Source: Pipra filicauda | Taxonomy: Eukaryota > Chordata > Aves > Passeriformes > Pipridae | Direction: 5' to 3' | Assembly (NCBI RefSeq): GCF_003945595.2 | Contig: NW_024104441.1 | Location: 372,001 to 436,000, forward strand | DNA length: 64,000 nt | In this document: positions 45,301-60,300 of the stretch, one piece after another | How the letters are laid out: every line of letters starts with the position of its first letter | Numbering within the stretch: the first letter of the stretch is position 1 | Program-made: the position numbers and the translations under genes | Notes under the pieces: generated by a model | The model's input: only the letters and a program-made list of their open reading frames with translations | Told to the model about the DNA's origin: nothing | Database searches by the model: none

Positions 45301-48300
45301 AAGTGCTTCAATCAGTATTCACAAGGTCAGACACTTAAATCAGCAAATTGTAAGTTACTGCCATGCCAGCATGAAAGACAGGCTACAAAAAGCCCAAAGC
45401 AACTCTGGCAACTACTGGCTTCTACCCAAGACAAAGGGAACAAATGTTTGCATCTACAAGCACTCCAGGGGCATTGCAACAGTACATCATCACAGATGCA
45501 AACTCAAGGTGCAGCAGATTTGCAGCTTCTAACTTGTTACAGTCATGTTCTTGACTCATCAGAATGGCCAGCATGGCAAATATGGACCCAGCACCATGTC
45601 CACCTTGAACTCACCGACTCCAACACCATCCTTGACGAGCACTGTACAGTGCTGCTCCCAGCAGCTGCGACAGAACTGGTGCTGACAAGCCAGAGAGAGC
45701 AAGTTCTCCTTCCGGACAAACTGCATGCACACTGCGCAGTGGTGGGAGGAATGTACCATTGCCTGGGAGAGACACAAATCAGCATTACAGTGAAAGCATC
45801 CCAGCTCTCCCAGAGTGTTTTCACCTCATCCACAGACAACTGCATTCATCTTCGCTGTGACAACGTCTCAGGGGAGCTCCAGGCCAGAACTGGTTCATAA
45901 GCAGCTGGTGTGCTGAGGTGCTGCACTGCCCCAAACAGTCAGTCCTTCTCAAAAACCTCTTTAAACTCATAACACAACAGGCTGACAGTACTGAACTGTT
46001 CCTGCTTCTCAACTAGTGCTATCCAGAACTCACCTTTACTCTTCTGGTTCTTACTCTCGTCTTCTTTAAAAATGAAGAAATACATCCTTTTATTAGGCAT
46101 TCCCTGGATTTACTGATATTCTTTGTTAGCTGGACCAGACTATCACTGTTCCACAGGCTTTGGAGAGAAGCTATAGCTGGAAGCAGGCTTAGCAATGTCC
46201 TTTTACTGGACAACAATTCTGGGTAACAGGAGAGGCAATTGAAAGTGTAGCATGTAAAGTGTTCATACAGAAAGGAAAGGGAATTCTCAGACTATCATTT
46301 TCTATCTCTTCTCTTCTGCCAATGCTACATTTGGCAAAGCAGCCATCATCCCTTCAGATGAAAAGGATTAAGAAGCTTTGTTTCAAATCAGGCATAACTC
46401 TGCTATTGCTTCACCAAACCACTGAGAAGCAGTCTGGTCTCCCCCTGGGTAGTGCAGAGCTAATCCCCAGACAACAGATCCAGCCTTCAATACATCTCTG
46501 CTCACCCCTGGGACCTGCAGAACCAGGTCTAGCACAGCTTCATCAAAAACAAGGCTCTACGAAGCTGTTAGCAGGAGCTTATGTTCCAATTTTTCCTTTC
46601 ACAGAGAAGCCATATAATCACTTTTTGTCTACTGAAAACTTTGCCACTTGTTAAGAAGCTGGTGTGAGACTGCCATCGGCTTCCATGCCAAGCTCTGTAT
46701 GCCAGAGACGTGGAGGAGCAGCAGCACAACATGCAGCCACATGACTGACAGAGCTTGATTTATGGCATGGCCACGTGAAAAAGGAAATAATATGACTGTT
46801 CTAAGTGGCCTCACTTATGGACCAGAACAAGATTCACTGAGTCTGAAACTGCACTGATTGCCTGGATCAGCTGCTCACCCTGAACAGCACACGCGCTACC
46901 TCAAACCCTCACAAGCTGCCTCTCTGAGCTCACTAAAGCTTCTCCCTGTGGAGTCAGTCCCTCTACAGACACTCACTATGAGCATCTGCCCCCAAAATAT
47001 CATTATTCTGCACTGGAAGCCAAAGCACAGAGCAGCTTGCCCTAGCACACACAAATAGACTGTAGTGAATTGCCTAACAAACCAAGTTTGTGAAGACTCA
47101 AATCAACCTTTTAACCATATCTTTCTGCCCAAAGTGAAATTACCATTGCAGTGGGGGGTACTTAAGTGAGAGCTGACAAAAGATTCAGACATATCTGAAA
47201 ATATATGGACTAATTGCAGGTATGTCAAATAACAAAGATTTTTTTTTTCTGGACTCTAGGCAGATAATTTATTTTGAGTCACTCCTGTCAGCTCTTTTAG
47301 TATTTTCACTGTCTGCTAGTTACAAGACAGCTCAGATGCCAGACCAGGCTTTTAAAATCTCCCCTCCCCCCCAGCCCAACGTGTGTTTCCCAGATGTAGT
47401 ATTTTATCACTCAAAATCTGACACATAGCAATGTGTTCTTGGGGTAACTGTGCATTGCACCAAGACACCCACCGCGAATGAAATCTGTAACATGCGACAG
47501 GATGTTTCTATTTAAAGGGGGTGGGGGGAAATATCTGAAGACCTGTGTAGCCCTGGCTGCAAAACACAAGTTGTTGGTTACATATCAGTACTGACTGGCT
47601 CAGCAGCACCACCACTCACTGGGAGACTCGGCTTAACCATCCCTAAGCTGAGCACTGCAGGGTAAAAAAAAAAATTAAAAAAAAAAAAAAAAAAAATCTC
47701 TATTCCAGCCACAGACAAGCTCTGTTCACTCTGTGCAGCCAAAACTTCCCTTGAGTGTCTTTTACAGAGAACAGAATTGGAAGAGGCAGCCAAGCCCGTT
47801 CACTGTGCTCCTTCCATTGTGTACCATCACTCAAGTCAAAAAATGATCCTAATTTTCTTGAAGAAAGTAATTCTTGAACACTACCTGCAAGTCAATAGCA
47901 AAGCAGCTATTTAAATATTAGACATCTCTTGAAGGCATTCTCATTAAAAAGTACACTCAGCACTGAATTAGGGTATCAGACCTGAGTTTGCAAAGGGTTA
48001 ACATGGGACAGACTATGCCATTAGTAATGCAATCCCCCACGAGGGGGGTCAGAAGTGTCTGCCAAGGGAACAGACTGAGATAGTTATCATACTTACATGT
48101 TTGGATGAGGTGGGCTGAACTCGTGCTTCTACTAGCAACTGGGCAGCATTAGACTTGTGCCTGAAAAGGCAATTGAAGAATGATCAAATCAGTTTCTGAA
48201 TACACTCTGCATTATTAAATTGATCCTTCTTGCCTGAATAAATAATTGGCTCTGTGCAAATGGTAGGGTAGGTTTCAACAAGGAAATTGAAATGTGTCTT

Positions 48301-51300
48301 GTGTGAGGCTCTCTCATATAGAGAGCTGAGCTCTCATCAAAACTTTATGATAATTTCTTCAAAAACAGGAATAATACTTCTCCTGGTAATGGATTAACAT
48401 TTTCCTTATCCTTCTTGATGATTATTTTTTCACAACATTTATTTTTGAAGCTAATATTTTCTATCCACACTCCTAGAGCAGTCCTAAGCACTGTCCACAA
48501 TAACACACTCCAGTGAGGCTCCTGTCTGTCTCTTATTCCTTTGTAAAAATCAAGCTAGCCTGGTTAAGTCTCACTTTAACTCCAGTTTATTATCTAGTTA
48601 AGTATTTCCTCAGTGACAGATTAGCACCCCTTAAGCGTATGAAGCTGTCTATCAGCAGCCTTAGAATTAAACACATTTTGCTGTTTGTGATTTCCCTTGC
48701 AGAGGAATGTTTATATCAATGAACTCAGAAATAGCAGCATCACTATAGTGACCATGCTGTAAGTCCCCCCTGCTCATTAGCACTTCTTAGTTGTACTAAC
48801 GAGCTTTCATTTTATAATGTCACTGTACCAAGGCAGAAGTCTGAGGACTAGATCAACCAGAGAACAACTTGCAAAGCCATAGCTTTGGAAATAAACTCTT
48901 CCCCAAATTTCCTCCTGTTTAAATCTCATTAGTTAATCTGCAGGATCACCTGAGCTGCTCTGCGGGAATCTCACCCACTTTGTCCTCCAGAGAAAAGCTT
49001 TCAGGCAACCAATGAGACAGTTACCAAAGATGCTGCAACTACATCCATACACGAGATGCATTTTCCATACGTTCTCTGGATGAAGTTGTTGGCTACAGGG
49101 CCAAAAATGGCATGGCAGAATGAGTCAGGCTGATGTTCTCTCTATTTTCAGACAACGTTTAGTTCTGAGCCAGTATTTAGTGAAGGGGCTGCCAGCCAGC
49201 AGTGCCTCTGGATACACTTCCCGCATATGTTTGGGCAGAGTCTGAACCCTGCTTCTGAAATCAGTTGGAGGACTGTTACAGTGACACTGATCAAGCAAGG
49301 GGGCTGCAGTTCTCAGTTCTCTCACACCATCTTCTCCCGCTCTCCAAATACTAGTCAGCTTGGGAAAAAAAACATCACTTATGTCAGAAGGAGAAAAAAC
49401 TTCAATGTGGATGTACTGCTAAAGACCACATCAGCATAGGTTCGGTGCTCCTTTATGACTTATGGCTTCTATGTTCAAAGCAGAACATATGTTATCTTTT
49501 TATTTGTTAAAACAAATAAAAATAGATGCAGTACTCTCAATCTGTTATCTCAAAATGTAAGATAAATGCATCTACAGGGTTCCAAGCATAACAGTAATTC
49601 CTCAAACTGAAAGACATTCACCACCACTCCCCTGTTTACAGATTTCTTGCAGGCAGTGCAGCCTCAACAAATCAGTGCTTTTCCTCTGCTCTCTGGAATG
49701 GACCACATGTCCTGCTTTCAGGTCCAAAGATACTTGTCAAAAACACACCTATGGAGCACCCTGAGCATTTCTGCAAAGCCAGGGAAAAAAGCACTGAGCA
49801 CAAAAGAGATAAGACTATTTACACTTACCTTTCCAAAATCTCTGAGATTTGCCAGTGGAAACTAACTAATACTAGCTTTGCAACAGCATGTGATACCTAA
49901 GTGGAAAATAAAAGGAAACAAAAAAAAAAGTCAAGTTTGGTACATTTTGAAGCCACACCTCTGCTTAGGGCTATGATTTTCGTTTAAAACTACGTTGTAC
50001 AAACTCAGTACAATATCCCAGTGATACTCAATTCACATTAAACTGCCAGGCACGATGCTCACAGCCAGTACATCTGCAATACAAAAGTTGGAATGAAGCG
50101 TGGATGTACCCCAACTAACTCACATACTTAGTTACAACAGTACAGAGAGGAAGGAATCGAGAATTCACTGGATTAGCTTAACTGCTCATGGAAGCCCCAC
50201 ATTGAGTCCTCACTGTGGTCACCACTTGGGAGGCCCAAATCAGACTGGGATCAGGATCCTCATTAAATGTGCAAAGTCAGAACCTCAGGGCAGACAGATA
50301 CTACTTACTGAGCTGGAGAAGCAGCAACAGGCTGCAATCACAAGGATGCTGTGGCAGCAAAGGGTATAGGGAAAACACAAAACATTTTCCTAGCCCTTCA
50401 CTGCAGAGAAGTTACATACTGGATTGGAACAGGAAGATAGAAAGCTACTGTGACAGGGACTGCTTCCATGCAGAGCTGCTTGCATTACGTGGACTCTTGG
50501 CAAGCACCAGCACAGTCCGCGCTAGCCCGAGCACCCTCCAGAATGCTGCAACATGACATTTAAAGTCATGCTACAAGGGCACAAGCAAACAAGTTCTCCT
50601 TCACTTCTGTGTATTAGTTTATTTCAGAAGAAAAGGGACTTATCTGCTTGCACAAAAAGCCTTGTACCCAACAAGATCACAGACATCTGCTGAGCTGCTG
50701 GACCTTCAACCTGCCCCTTGACCCCTTCATGCCTTTATCAGGCCCTGGAGTCCAAACAAAGCAGGTGTCTTGCAAATACAGCTCTTCCAGGGGAATTCAG
50801 AAGGCTCATGATCCATGTCCCCTCATTCCTCTCCATGCTAGGAAGCACCTGGGCAAGTTCAGAGCCTGCACACTCTACATTCAAACACTCTCTGACATTA
50901 AAAGGGCTCTGCCTCCTGCACTCCAAGATGAACTATCACCAAAGCATTTTTACTATGCACATAGAAAATACAACTCCTTCTGTCCTAGGTACAGGAAGAG
51001 TTGTGCTTTTTTTCCCCTAGAGAAGCTGTCAGTTCCAATCATCAGCTGAAATGCCATAAGCCCTCTTGAATCCTGCTACAAGTGATTCGCAGGATCGGAT
51101 GTACTTGTAACACAGATACACAGCAACACCAACACAATCCTGGAAGGAAACACAAGCACTGGTCACTCTTCCTACAAAACACTCAGGTTCTGCAAATCTA
51201 GGGGCAGCACAGTCATTACTCTTCCAAGTCCACCCTGCTGAAGAGGTGCAGCTTCACAACACAACTGACCTATTGCTGCCACATGATACTGCCCCAGTCC

Positions 51301-54300
51301 TGCACTGGCATTTGTCAGCGCTGGACGTTTTCAGCTTTGGTTCAGGAAGCTAAACCACTGCAGCCCCTACATACAATGCAGACAGGGTGTTTAATTGACT
51401 CTTATCCATCTCTACATTCTGATGTGCCCACTTTGCTGGCCACTAAGAAATCCCAGTAATAAAAGAGTATTTTCAATGTACGAATAATCCTTTTTCTAGA
51501 AGAACCGCAGCATTAGCTCACGCTGTGCAAGATCTGCCGTATTACCTTCCTCAACTTGACCAGTGATGTGATGTGACCCCCTGAAAACAAAGGCTGCCAG
51601 GCAGTGCTGCCCTCTCTCCCTCCCTCCCGACACAGAAGCCTGTGATGAGATGGAGCATGGCACATAGGGCTGCTGCTGCCAACACACACAGTCTGCACAG
51701 ATCAAGTGCCACTGCCAGCCTGGTTGTTATCTTAAGCCCCCAGCCTGGCAGACCCAGACAGACACCTCTGACTTGTTTGTACAAGGAAAACATCTGCATT
51801 TGAGTCTGTAAAACAAACAAGCATCAGGAATGTGGTCTCTACAAGACTGGCTTCCTACAAATGCAAACCACATGGTAATGAATCATTCTCTAACAGAAGT
51901 GAAGCTATTTCTCAGTAGCAGTAAGGAAAAACTGCCATCCTGACAAAAGAAAACAAACTGCCAGACTTAAATGGGAGGTTGATCTGTAACATATAAAAAT
52001 TACTATTTTTCCGTTGGATTTTCAGAGCCTGAGGTATAGCATCTCCTGCGACATCACGATTCCATGAAGTTACTTGTTCCCTGAGGAGGAACCAAGTACA
52101 TTCAAGAATGAAGAAGTAGAGAAAGAGAAATAAAAGTACCAGCACACACATTTCTGAAATCTAACAACCTATCCTAAAACAATCAAATACTTTTGAGCCA
52201 AGGTATGTGTCAGGCAAAATGTGGACTTAGCGCTCCAGAAAGATGCCAGATTAACAGATCTAGAAGAATAACAAAGTATCTGTGACCATTCCTATTTTGA
52301 TCCAAGTGGAAGCACTGACTGGATCAGTTGTAGTGCTAATTTTACTACTTTCATCACAAAAGCATGCAAGAGTATAACATTTTCAATTCATAAAGTCTGG
52401 TTCATAACACGAGACCACTTTCATAAAAGATCTGAAGAAGAAAAATTTTTGATACTACCTGATTGCAGCACATGTGATCTTGAAAAACAGAAGTCCCAGA
52501 GTCAGACAGTTGTAGCAACATACCCACCGTCTCCTTGGCATGGAAGTACTAGTTCTTACATGTTAAAAATAGATAACATTCAAACTGTAAGAAAGAGAGA
52601 TGGGAGAGGAGCAGACAACTAACGACACTGGGGCTGTGCCTGCTGAGTGGAGTCTCACCACATCCTATATCCTGCTCACAAGGCTGGGAATTCAGAAGAC
52701 AAACGTGAACATCTTCAGGAGCCAACAGCACTGAAGAGATTCCAGAAAACAAGCATGAGAAGAAAAACAAGTGTTTAACAAAAGCCTGTTTCTGTTGATT
52801 AGAAGTGCACCCCGAGCCTCTTCAATGACTGTACATTCACAATGACTGAATGATTGTACCAAGTCAGCCAGTTCTTCCACAATAACACCCTAGAATAGTT
52901 CAAATATTTCTTTGTAATCAGGAGCCAAAACATGCTGAGTGCAGAAAAATACCACTACAACCAGAAGTTCGGTCCATATGTACATAATTCATTACCTTAC
53001 AGTAAGAAGAAGGAATGTACCAAAGCTGATACTGTCCAATAAAGCATTTCCTGGACAGCCAGAAGTTTCATACACTGACAGACCTCAAACTTAAAAGAAA
53101 TCTCAGAAAGAACTCCCCTCTCAGTCACCAGGTGCCACAAGAATCTCAGTTTATCCAGGAACAATAATGCTTGGCCTCAGACACAAAACAAATAAAAAAA
53201 AACATTATGCCTCTGATAAATTGTCTACTTTGTTTAAACCTTTCTACTCCCATTTCAGAATGCTAAGAACCAAAACAGGCAGTGACTCAGCCCACTTGGT
53301 GTCTTGCTGGCAGCAGATTGTGTCAGTAAAATACTTCTACAGACCCCAATGCAGAAGGGAATGCATATTCTAGATGTTGCACTTCTATTTCAGTTTTTGC
53401 CAGCAATTGATCAGTTGTGCCAATGCTTCTACAGAGCCTGACTTCTCCAGAACTCCTCTATCTGGAATTAGACTTATTAAAGTGTAGAAGCTGAAAGCCA
53501 TAGTCATGTTAAAAATTTTTTTCTTCTCCCCACTTTCATTTCCCCACCACCAGCTTAAAACTTTATGATATTAAAGATCAGCTCAGTCCCAATGTGAATC
53601 TGGAAAATTTCCAAGTGAAGACCAGGCTTCTTTCTTCATGATATGGCAGCAAAGCTGAATGGAGCGAATCTCATCCAATCTGCAATTTCCAGCTTTGTTT
53701 TAAATCAGGAACTTGATCACCTCAGAAGCCTCTTCCAAACTTCCACCAGCTTAACTCTGACTAACCAGTGATAGAGGGCTGTTGATTGCCAGAAATGGGC
53801 ACCAAACACTAATGTTGATCAGTGTACTGGAAAAGGGGGCACAGTGCCTATGCACACAGCAAGGGTGCCAAGAGGAAGCTGCTCTGCATAAGGGAAAGAC
53901 TCTATAAGAGTTTTAAAAAAAGTCTGAAAATTTTACATAGTGCTGGACAAAATTAGATTCTGAAAGTAGAATAAAGTAGTGATGCCATCCCATCAAACAC
54001 ACATCTATCCATTTTCTAGAGTAGTGCACAGGTTTTTTTGCACAGGCTTTTTTTGGTCATTATTATTTCTATCTCTGTTTATCTCCTGGGTTCTTTACCC
54101 TCCAAGATAAGCAAAACTCTCACACTTCTGAAGTGTGAAAAGAGTCTGGCACTCTTTAAGACAAGACAATATCAAAAGAATTCGTAAAGAATCTCTGCAG
54201 GTACTTTGCTGAGTTTAGAGGGCTCTAAAACAACTGTCTCAACTTGGTTCTCCAGATAAGCCAAGTTGTTTGAAGAGTGGAAGCTTCATCCCTCTACAGC

Positions 54301-57300
54301 AGGAAAATCTTTTCAACCATGCCACTCTGACAGTTGTTAATTCACACAGAAATGTTTCCTAAAAGCTAAAAAACCACCGTCTTTTGTAGAGCTTACATTC
54401 GACAGAAATTGCTCATGCATATTTATGTCACATGCATATCTCAGGAGTTCATTTCACTTTTCTCAAAGGGATGGCCTATTTTTTGGAGGTGTGTTTCAAT
54501 CCTCACTTTTGCAGAGATATAGTATCAGGAATTTAAAACAATGATCATCACGTGATTCTCAAAGAGATTCAATTCAGAATGAGTTGGAGATGATAGGATC
54601 TGGTTGGAGCTGACATCCCATGGCTTTGCACCAAGCTGACAATTCCTGTTAGATCAGGGTTGCACTGAAACGTCTGGCCAAGAGGAACACAAACCTGGCA
54701 TAAAGAAATGTAGTTTCCATTTCTTGTATTTTGCCTAATCAAAGGTTTTTATACAAAAAGCTTTAAGCAAATAGGATTAATCTTGAGAAGCATTTGTTTT
54801 AATCCACAAATAGTTTTTGTGAGTTCTACAAGGAAAGGATGAACTTCAAAAGTTATTAGTTTGTGCATTGCATCAAAACCTCTAAAAACACACTGAAATT
54901 CTTTACAACAGTAAAAACACACAGAGCAAAAGCCTCTGAAACTGTTTCTGTTGGTGAGAAACTACAGCAAAATAGAGACTGAACTGAGCTGGCGGGAGAG
55001 TAACACCTTAAAGAGAAACCATAATTTGTATTGAGTAATTTCGCTGAAGAAAAAAATCCTTTCAGACACTGAGGTATCCTTCAGGATACTGAGGTAAGGA
55101 AAGTGACCCACAAATGGAAAAAATTCTACTTTACAATCGTTTCTCTTGGGGAAAGTAGATCTGACCCCCTTCACATCCCATTGGAAAAACTACACGACTG
55201 CCCTGTTTTTACTGGAGGATTTCTCAGAAAATTGCAAAAATATAAGGAATTAATAAAAAAATGAAAGGGCAACCAAAAGTTTTTTTTGGACCACATTTTC
55301 TCCTTTGCTTTGATCTACCTCTCTTTTAAGCAGAATTCCAAAATGCAATCCTAGTAGAAAGCTCAGGAGGTTGCAGGGGCTTGAGATGTGATTCACATCA
55401 CCTGCCATAAATACCCCAAGCTTTCAAAGTTTTATAGCAAAGTCTTCCATATCTGTTACAGGTTTCTGAGCATAGGAAGGTCGTTCTCAAAATTGAACTT
55501 AAATTCATTTCATTTATCAGGAAAAATTGACAAAGTTAATACAAAATCACATCCCCGCATTCTTTCTTAGGTTCAGTCAAAATAAAAAAACGGTGAGAAA
55601 AAGCCATCCACCTTTAGGTCACACATAGGATTGATTACAATTTGTCTGACATTTCAGGCCCTCTCCTGATTACAGACTGCAGGCTGCACCAGGGAAAGAA
55701 GTGTGATTTAGAGTCTGTAGCTGCACTCTCAATACCATGGAAAGGTCTTGACAAACAGCACTACACGAGCTCTGCTTCATCACAAGGTTTTAATCTGTTC
55801 CCTGTCACTCACCTGCTGGCATGCAGAGACCTGGTATCAGTCTGCAAGATTAGATGCATATTTAGGAGGCAGAGTGCAGTTTGGCAATGACAAATACTGC
55901 TGGTGTTACACCATGGTTGTGAAGCTGTCAGTGCATGACCTAGTTGGCCACATACTGAAGAAAGGGGATCTGGGGTTAAATTCTAGCTCCTTCTCCACAC
56001 TTACACATTGTTTTAATCCATCTGCTCTCCTACACAGGACAGCAACAATTTCAGCTGCAGCTGCCAACAAACAGGATCAGTAGGACTCAGCTAGGAAATC
56101 TCAACATACGTATTTCTCAAGCTGTTAGGCTATTCTTCCTGGGAAAATTCAGAAACAAATATTAAAAGAAAAGAAACACTTAAGCAAACTGGTATGCCAG
56201 AAGGCATTATTACAAAACAGCTACGAGATTCCTTCTTTGAGAGATTTAGAGCGAAAGAAATGCAGCAAGAAAGCTGTAAGACAGCACACAGATATAAGAT
56301 TGACATGAGACTCCCCAGCAGTCCTCATTGCAGTTATTTTTTCTAGTTTGACACAGTGTGAGAGCATCAGTGCCCAGCTCACACTGCCCTGTGCTCCCTC
56401 AACGCTGCCAAACCCCACTGCACAGCCCCTGTCGAGGTGCTTTCCCAACAAAACACAGGAGAAGTGGACAATTCCTTCTGGTTGACAAAGGATGATGTGG
56501 AGCATGCGCAGGGAGGAAGCGAAGGTCAGGTAATAACCCCAATCCACATAGTCATGACCAGTGGCTCAGAACACTGGGCAGCCAACCCAAACTGGGCAGC
56601 ACTGGTGTGTGCCCACAGCCACAGTGGAGCAGGGCTTTGGTAACTCTGCAGTGAGTAATCCATGTTCAGTTCTAAATAAGACAGTCCTTTACTTGACAAC
56701 ACCAACTTCTAAGGGCATTTTCCTGTTGTTATAAAAAGACAAAGAGGAGGAACATCTGCTTTGTAAAACACTGTTTCACAGTGCTCAACACAGTTTGTTT
56801 CTGCTGCACCATCCTTAATAGGCACAGCACAAATTTGGCAATGTGTTCAGCTGCTTCATGTTGCTCCTGTGATCATGTTGTCCAGCTGCAAGCCTGCAAC
56901 ATGAAACAGTTACTGAAAGATTGTTTTGGCATTTTTAATGACTTGTGTCTTGCCTCTACCTCCCACCAAGATCATACTCATCAACAGCTGCGAGCAGAGT
57001 TTTTTTCGCTCACTGCAGAGTCATACTGGCTGTAAGATACACTTAAGGTGTGAATCACAAAGAAATGTGTGGGTTATAATCACCCTCCACATTTGTAGCT
57101 CATTTTGCCAATCAAGTTGAGAATTTCAGCAGTCCTGGGCAGTAACAAAACTGATTTCTCTCCTCACATGACTCCGTGAAGTTGTCAAAGGTTGCAAGGT
57201 CTGGACTCTCCAGCCAGCTCTTTTATCCTGTACACAAGCCTACAGAAGTTACTTTTAAAAAACAAAAACACCTTTATGAGCCAAAAAAACTTCACACTGT

Positions 57301-60300
57301 AGAGAGTTACAGACACATTCATGTCCTCCTGATTCTACTGAAATATTGGCACTGTGGATCTGATAAGCAACAACACAGCTTTCTCATAGCAGAACTTCCA
57401 GGATCCTTTTGTTTGGAAACAAAAACAGGTAAAGGACAAAGGTACGTCTGAAACATGACTGTTCCTAAGGGTTACAGCTTCAGGGTGGAAGTCCCACCTA
57501 ATGTTGGCTTGGTATTAAAACAAAGAACACAGTATAGATATAAACCTGCAAGTCCTGACTAATCTAGGGTTTAAGGGTACTTCAAAATTATCATTGCCAA
57601 ACAGCACCACAGGGGTTCTGTGGAGAAGTCAAAATCGCCTATCAGGTTCTACCATTTATAATGCATGATACTGAAATATTTACTGCTTACTAATACTTAC
57701 CAATGTTGGTTCTTATGGACTTCAACTTTGAACATAAATTTCTGAAACCCTGTTCTTATGTACATGCATTTTAATACTTAAAGGGGCTTGAACCCCTCTC
57801 CTGTACCTGAGGTACTTTGGCACAGCCAGGCTTTAATACTGTCATTTAATGTCACGTAAAGTTTCATGAAGTCATTATGGCATCCAAAAGGATGACTATG
57901 CAGCACTGCAGGTTTGTTCAGATAAGCAGCACCCAACAGCACACTCTGGGTCAGGGTTTGCACAGTGATACAGCGAGGCACACATGCACATCTGTGTCCT
58001 CACATCTGGCTCTTTACAGACGGTTTGTGACCACACGGAACGTGCGTTAGGCGAGCGCTGGCTCCTTCGGGAAGAGCCGCTCACACAGGCTGCCAGTCCC
58101 CACACACATGACTCTGGATCTGCTGAAGATGGTATTTGAAAAGGAGCACTGCCAGCATTCACCAGGCAGCTCTACAAACTAACTGTTCTGTGTCAGCGCA
58201 ATTTGAGCGTGTGGAGCAGTCTCTGAGGGCTGTGTTTTTACGAGCAAATACGAATTTGGTTGCACTAAGAGACGTAATGTCAGTACAGTGAGCAAGAGTA
58301 TATGAAAGCTGGTTTATCTCTGTAAGAACAGTAGTGATAACATGGATTAATAGATTCAGACTTATGTCATGATATCAAATATTTTTTGCATCTACCAAGA
58401 TTTATTATTCAAGGGACAGGGCTAAAAAATCCCACATCATAAGCTGTTATTTCAAGAAGAAAGGGAAGTAAGCTTTTTGCTGTCTGGTAAATATTAGCAG
58501 ATTACTCACATCAGTAAAGTGAAAATTATAAGTTCTTCAGTCTTACAATTCCTTTGGTTTTAGTGGAAAGGCTACATCAGTATCAATTGTCTGTAAAACA
58601 ACACAACTGTCTTTCTTTGCTAGATGTGCAGAAATATCATAGCTTCCTCATGACTGACAATCAGCTTGACCTAAAATTAAGGTAACATTTTTTTCATAAA
58701 TTCTAATTGCAACTTTTTATCTGGTGGTTTATACCACACGTTAAAAAAAACTGTAAACACTAGAAAGATCCACCTCATCACTGAAACAGACAAACTACTG
58801 CCACTTATGTGAAGCATCACAGACACTGCAGACTGATATGGGGACCCTCAGCAGAGCCAGGAAGTGTCATTCACAAACAAAAACAATATGACCTCATCAC
58901 ACATTTAATTGCTTGTCAGTGACAAGGTCAACTTTGTTTGCATCACTGCTGAGTATCGCACTGTTTGCATCTACTGATATGCCACTCCAGGACCCACAAT
59001 CGGTCAATGACAAGAGTTATCTTAAAAATAAACTTATTACTATACAATTTTAATTCATTACTTTTGAAAGATACTGTATCTTCCATTTATTTTTTAAAAC
59101 GGACTGTTGTAAATCCCTTTGCTGGTCTGTAGGCAATACAGGTCACTCTGCTTTCAAGAGCATTGTCCTTCACGAGTGTTGACCGTGGTCAAGTGACCTT
59201 TTGAGGAATTAAAAATTATCTACTTCAATTCACAGGCCTTTTGGTCAGAGAACCACAGTTTTGGGTACTAGTTTGAGATTTTCATCTGGCATGTTTCAAC
59301 ACAGATAGCCTGTCCTAATTTTAGTCAGGGTATTAACCGAACCCTCCACAGACCTTTAGATTAACTGCACTAACCAAGGAGCAAAGATTTCCACTTATTT
59401 TCCTTTAAAACCAATGAACTTGCAGTACTTATTAAGACCAAAACAAGGAGAAACTTTCAGAGGAACACTTACAAAGTCCCTCTAGCTTCTATATGGTGCT
59501 GGGATAACCACTACTGTAGTTGTAGGCCTGCCATGCAGCTCGTTTAGTCTACTGCTACTTTGCTTGCACTAATTTTCCTATTCAGAATTCCCCACCTGAT
59601 AAAAAGCAAGTCAGAAGAATTCAGGGTAAGTTTCCTATGACAGTAAAAGATACAAGGATATCCATCTACCTACATGCAGGGTCTCATGCTTTTATCAGAC
59701 TTCAGATTTTAACTGAATTTTGTCTCTTGTTGGGGTAGATAAAGCACAAGCATTTTGTTCAAGAGAGTTTCTTTTTCAGTGTTCCATGCAAACTTTTAAA
59801 CATTCACAGGGTGTTCACACCTGACCTGAAGTCAACCAGCCAATGCAAGGCTCGTTCAGTTCTCTGCCTTCAGCAGGAGTGAGAACAAGGTCAGCTGTGA
59901 CTCACAGGGAATCAAAGCAGGTAGCCAACGTTTCCAAGAAGGATCGCCCTTTACCTCAATGCTTTTAAATAACAGGAATTCAACAATCAGTCTGAAATAG
60001 CTGAACAAAACAGTCTGAAAACCAAACATTGAGGGTTAATGAGCAGAGCAAATAAAATACTATTTATTTAGACTGTTATTAGCCAAGAACAGCACAGATT
60101 GCAAGTATGAAGACTTAAAGCTCCGAAATCCTATTTCTGGTCTTTAAAGTGCGTAGACAATATATCACAGAGCAAAACCACACTCGATACAATCCCCCTC
60201 CCTCCAATTTAGCCTTCAGAAAGTGAATCACCTAATGGCAACGCAGTGGCAGAACATTCAAACATGGCTTTGAGCCATTTATTGCATTTATTTTTTCTTT

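Noticed and set aside
47664..47696. A-rich tract as the tail of a processed retrocopy
   Set aside because: No gene-like or SINE-like sequence precedes it on either strand and no flanking direct repeat is evident.
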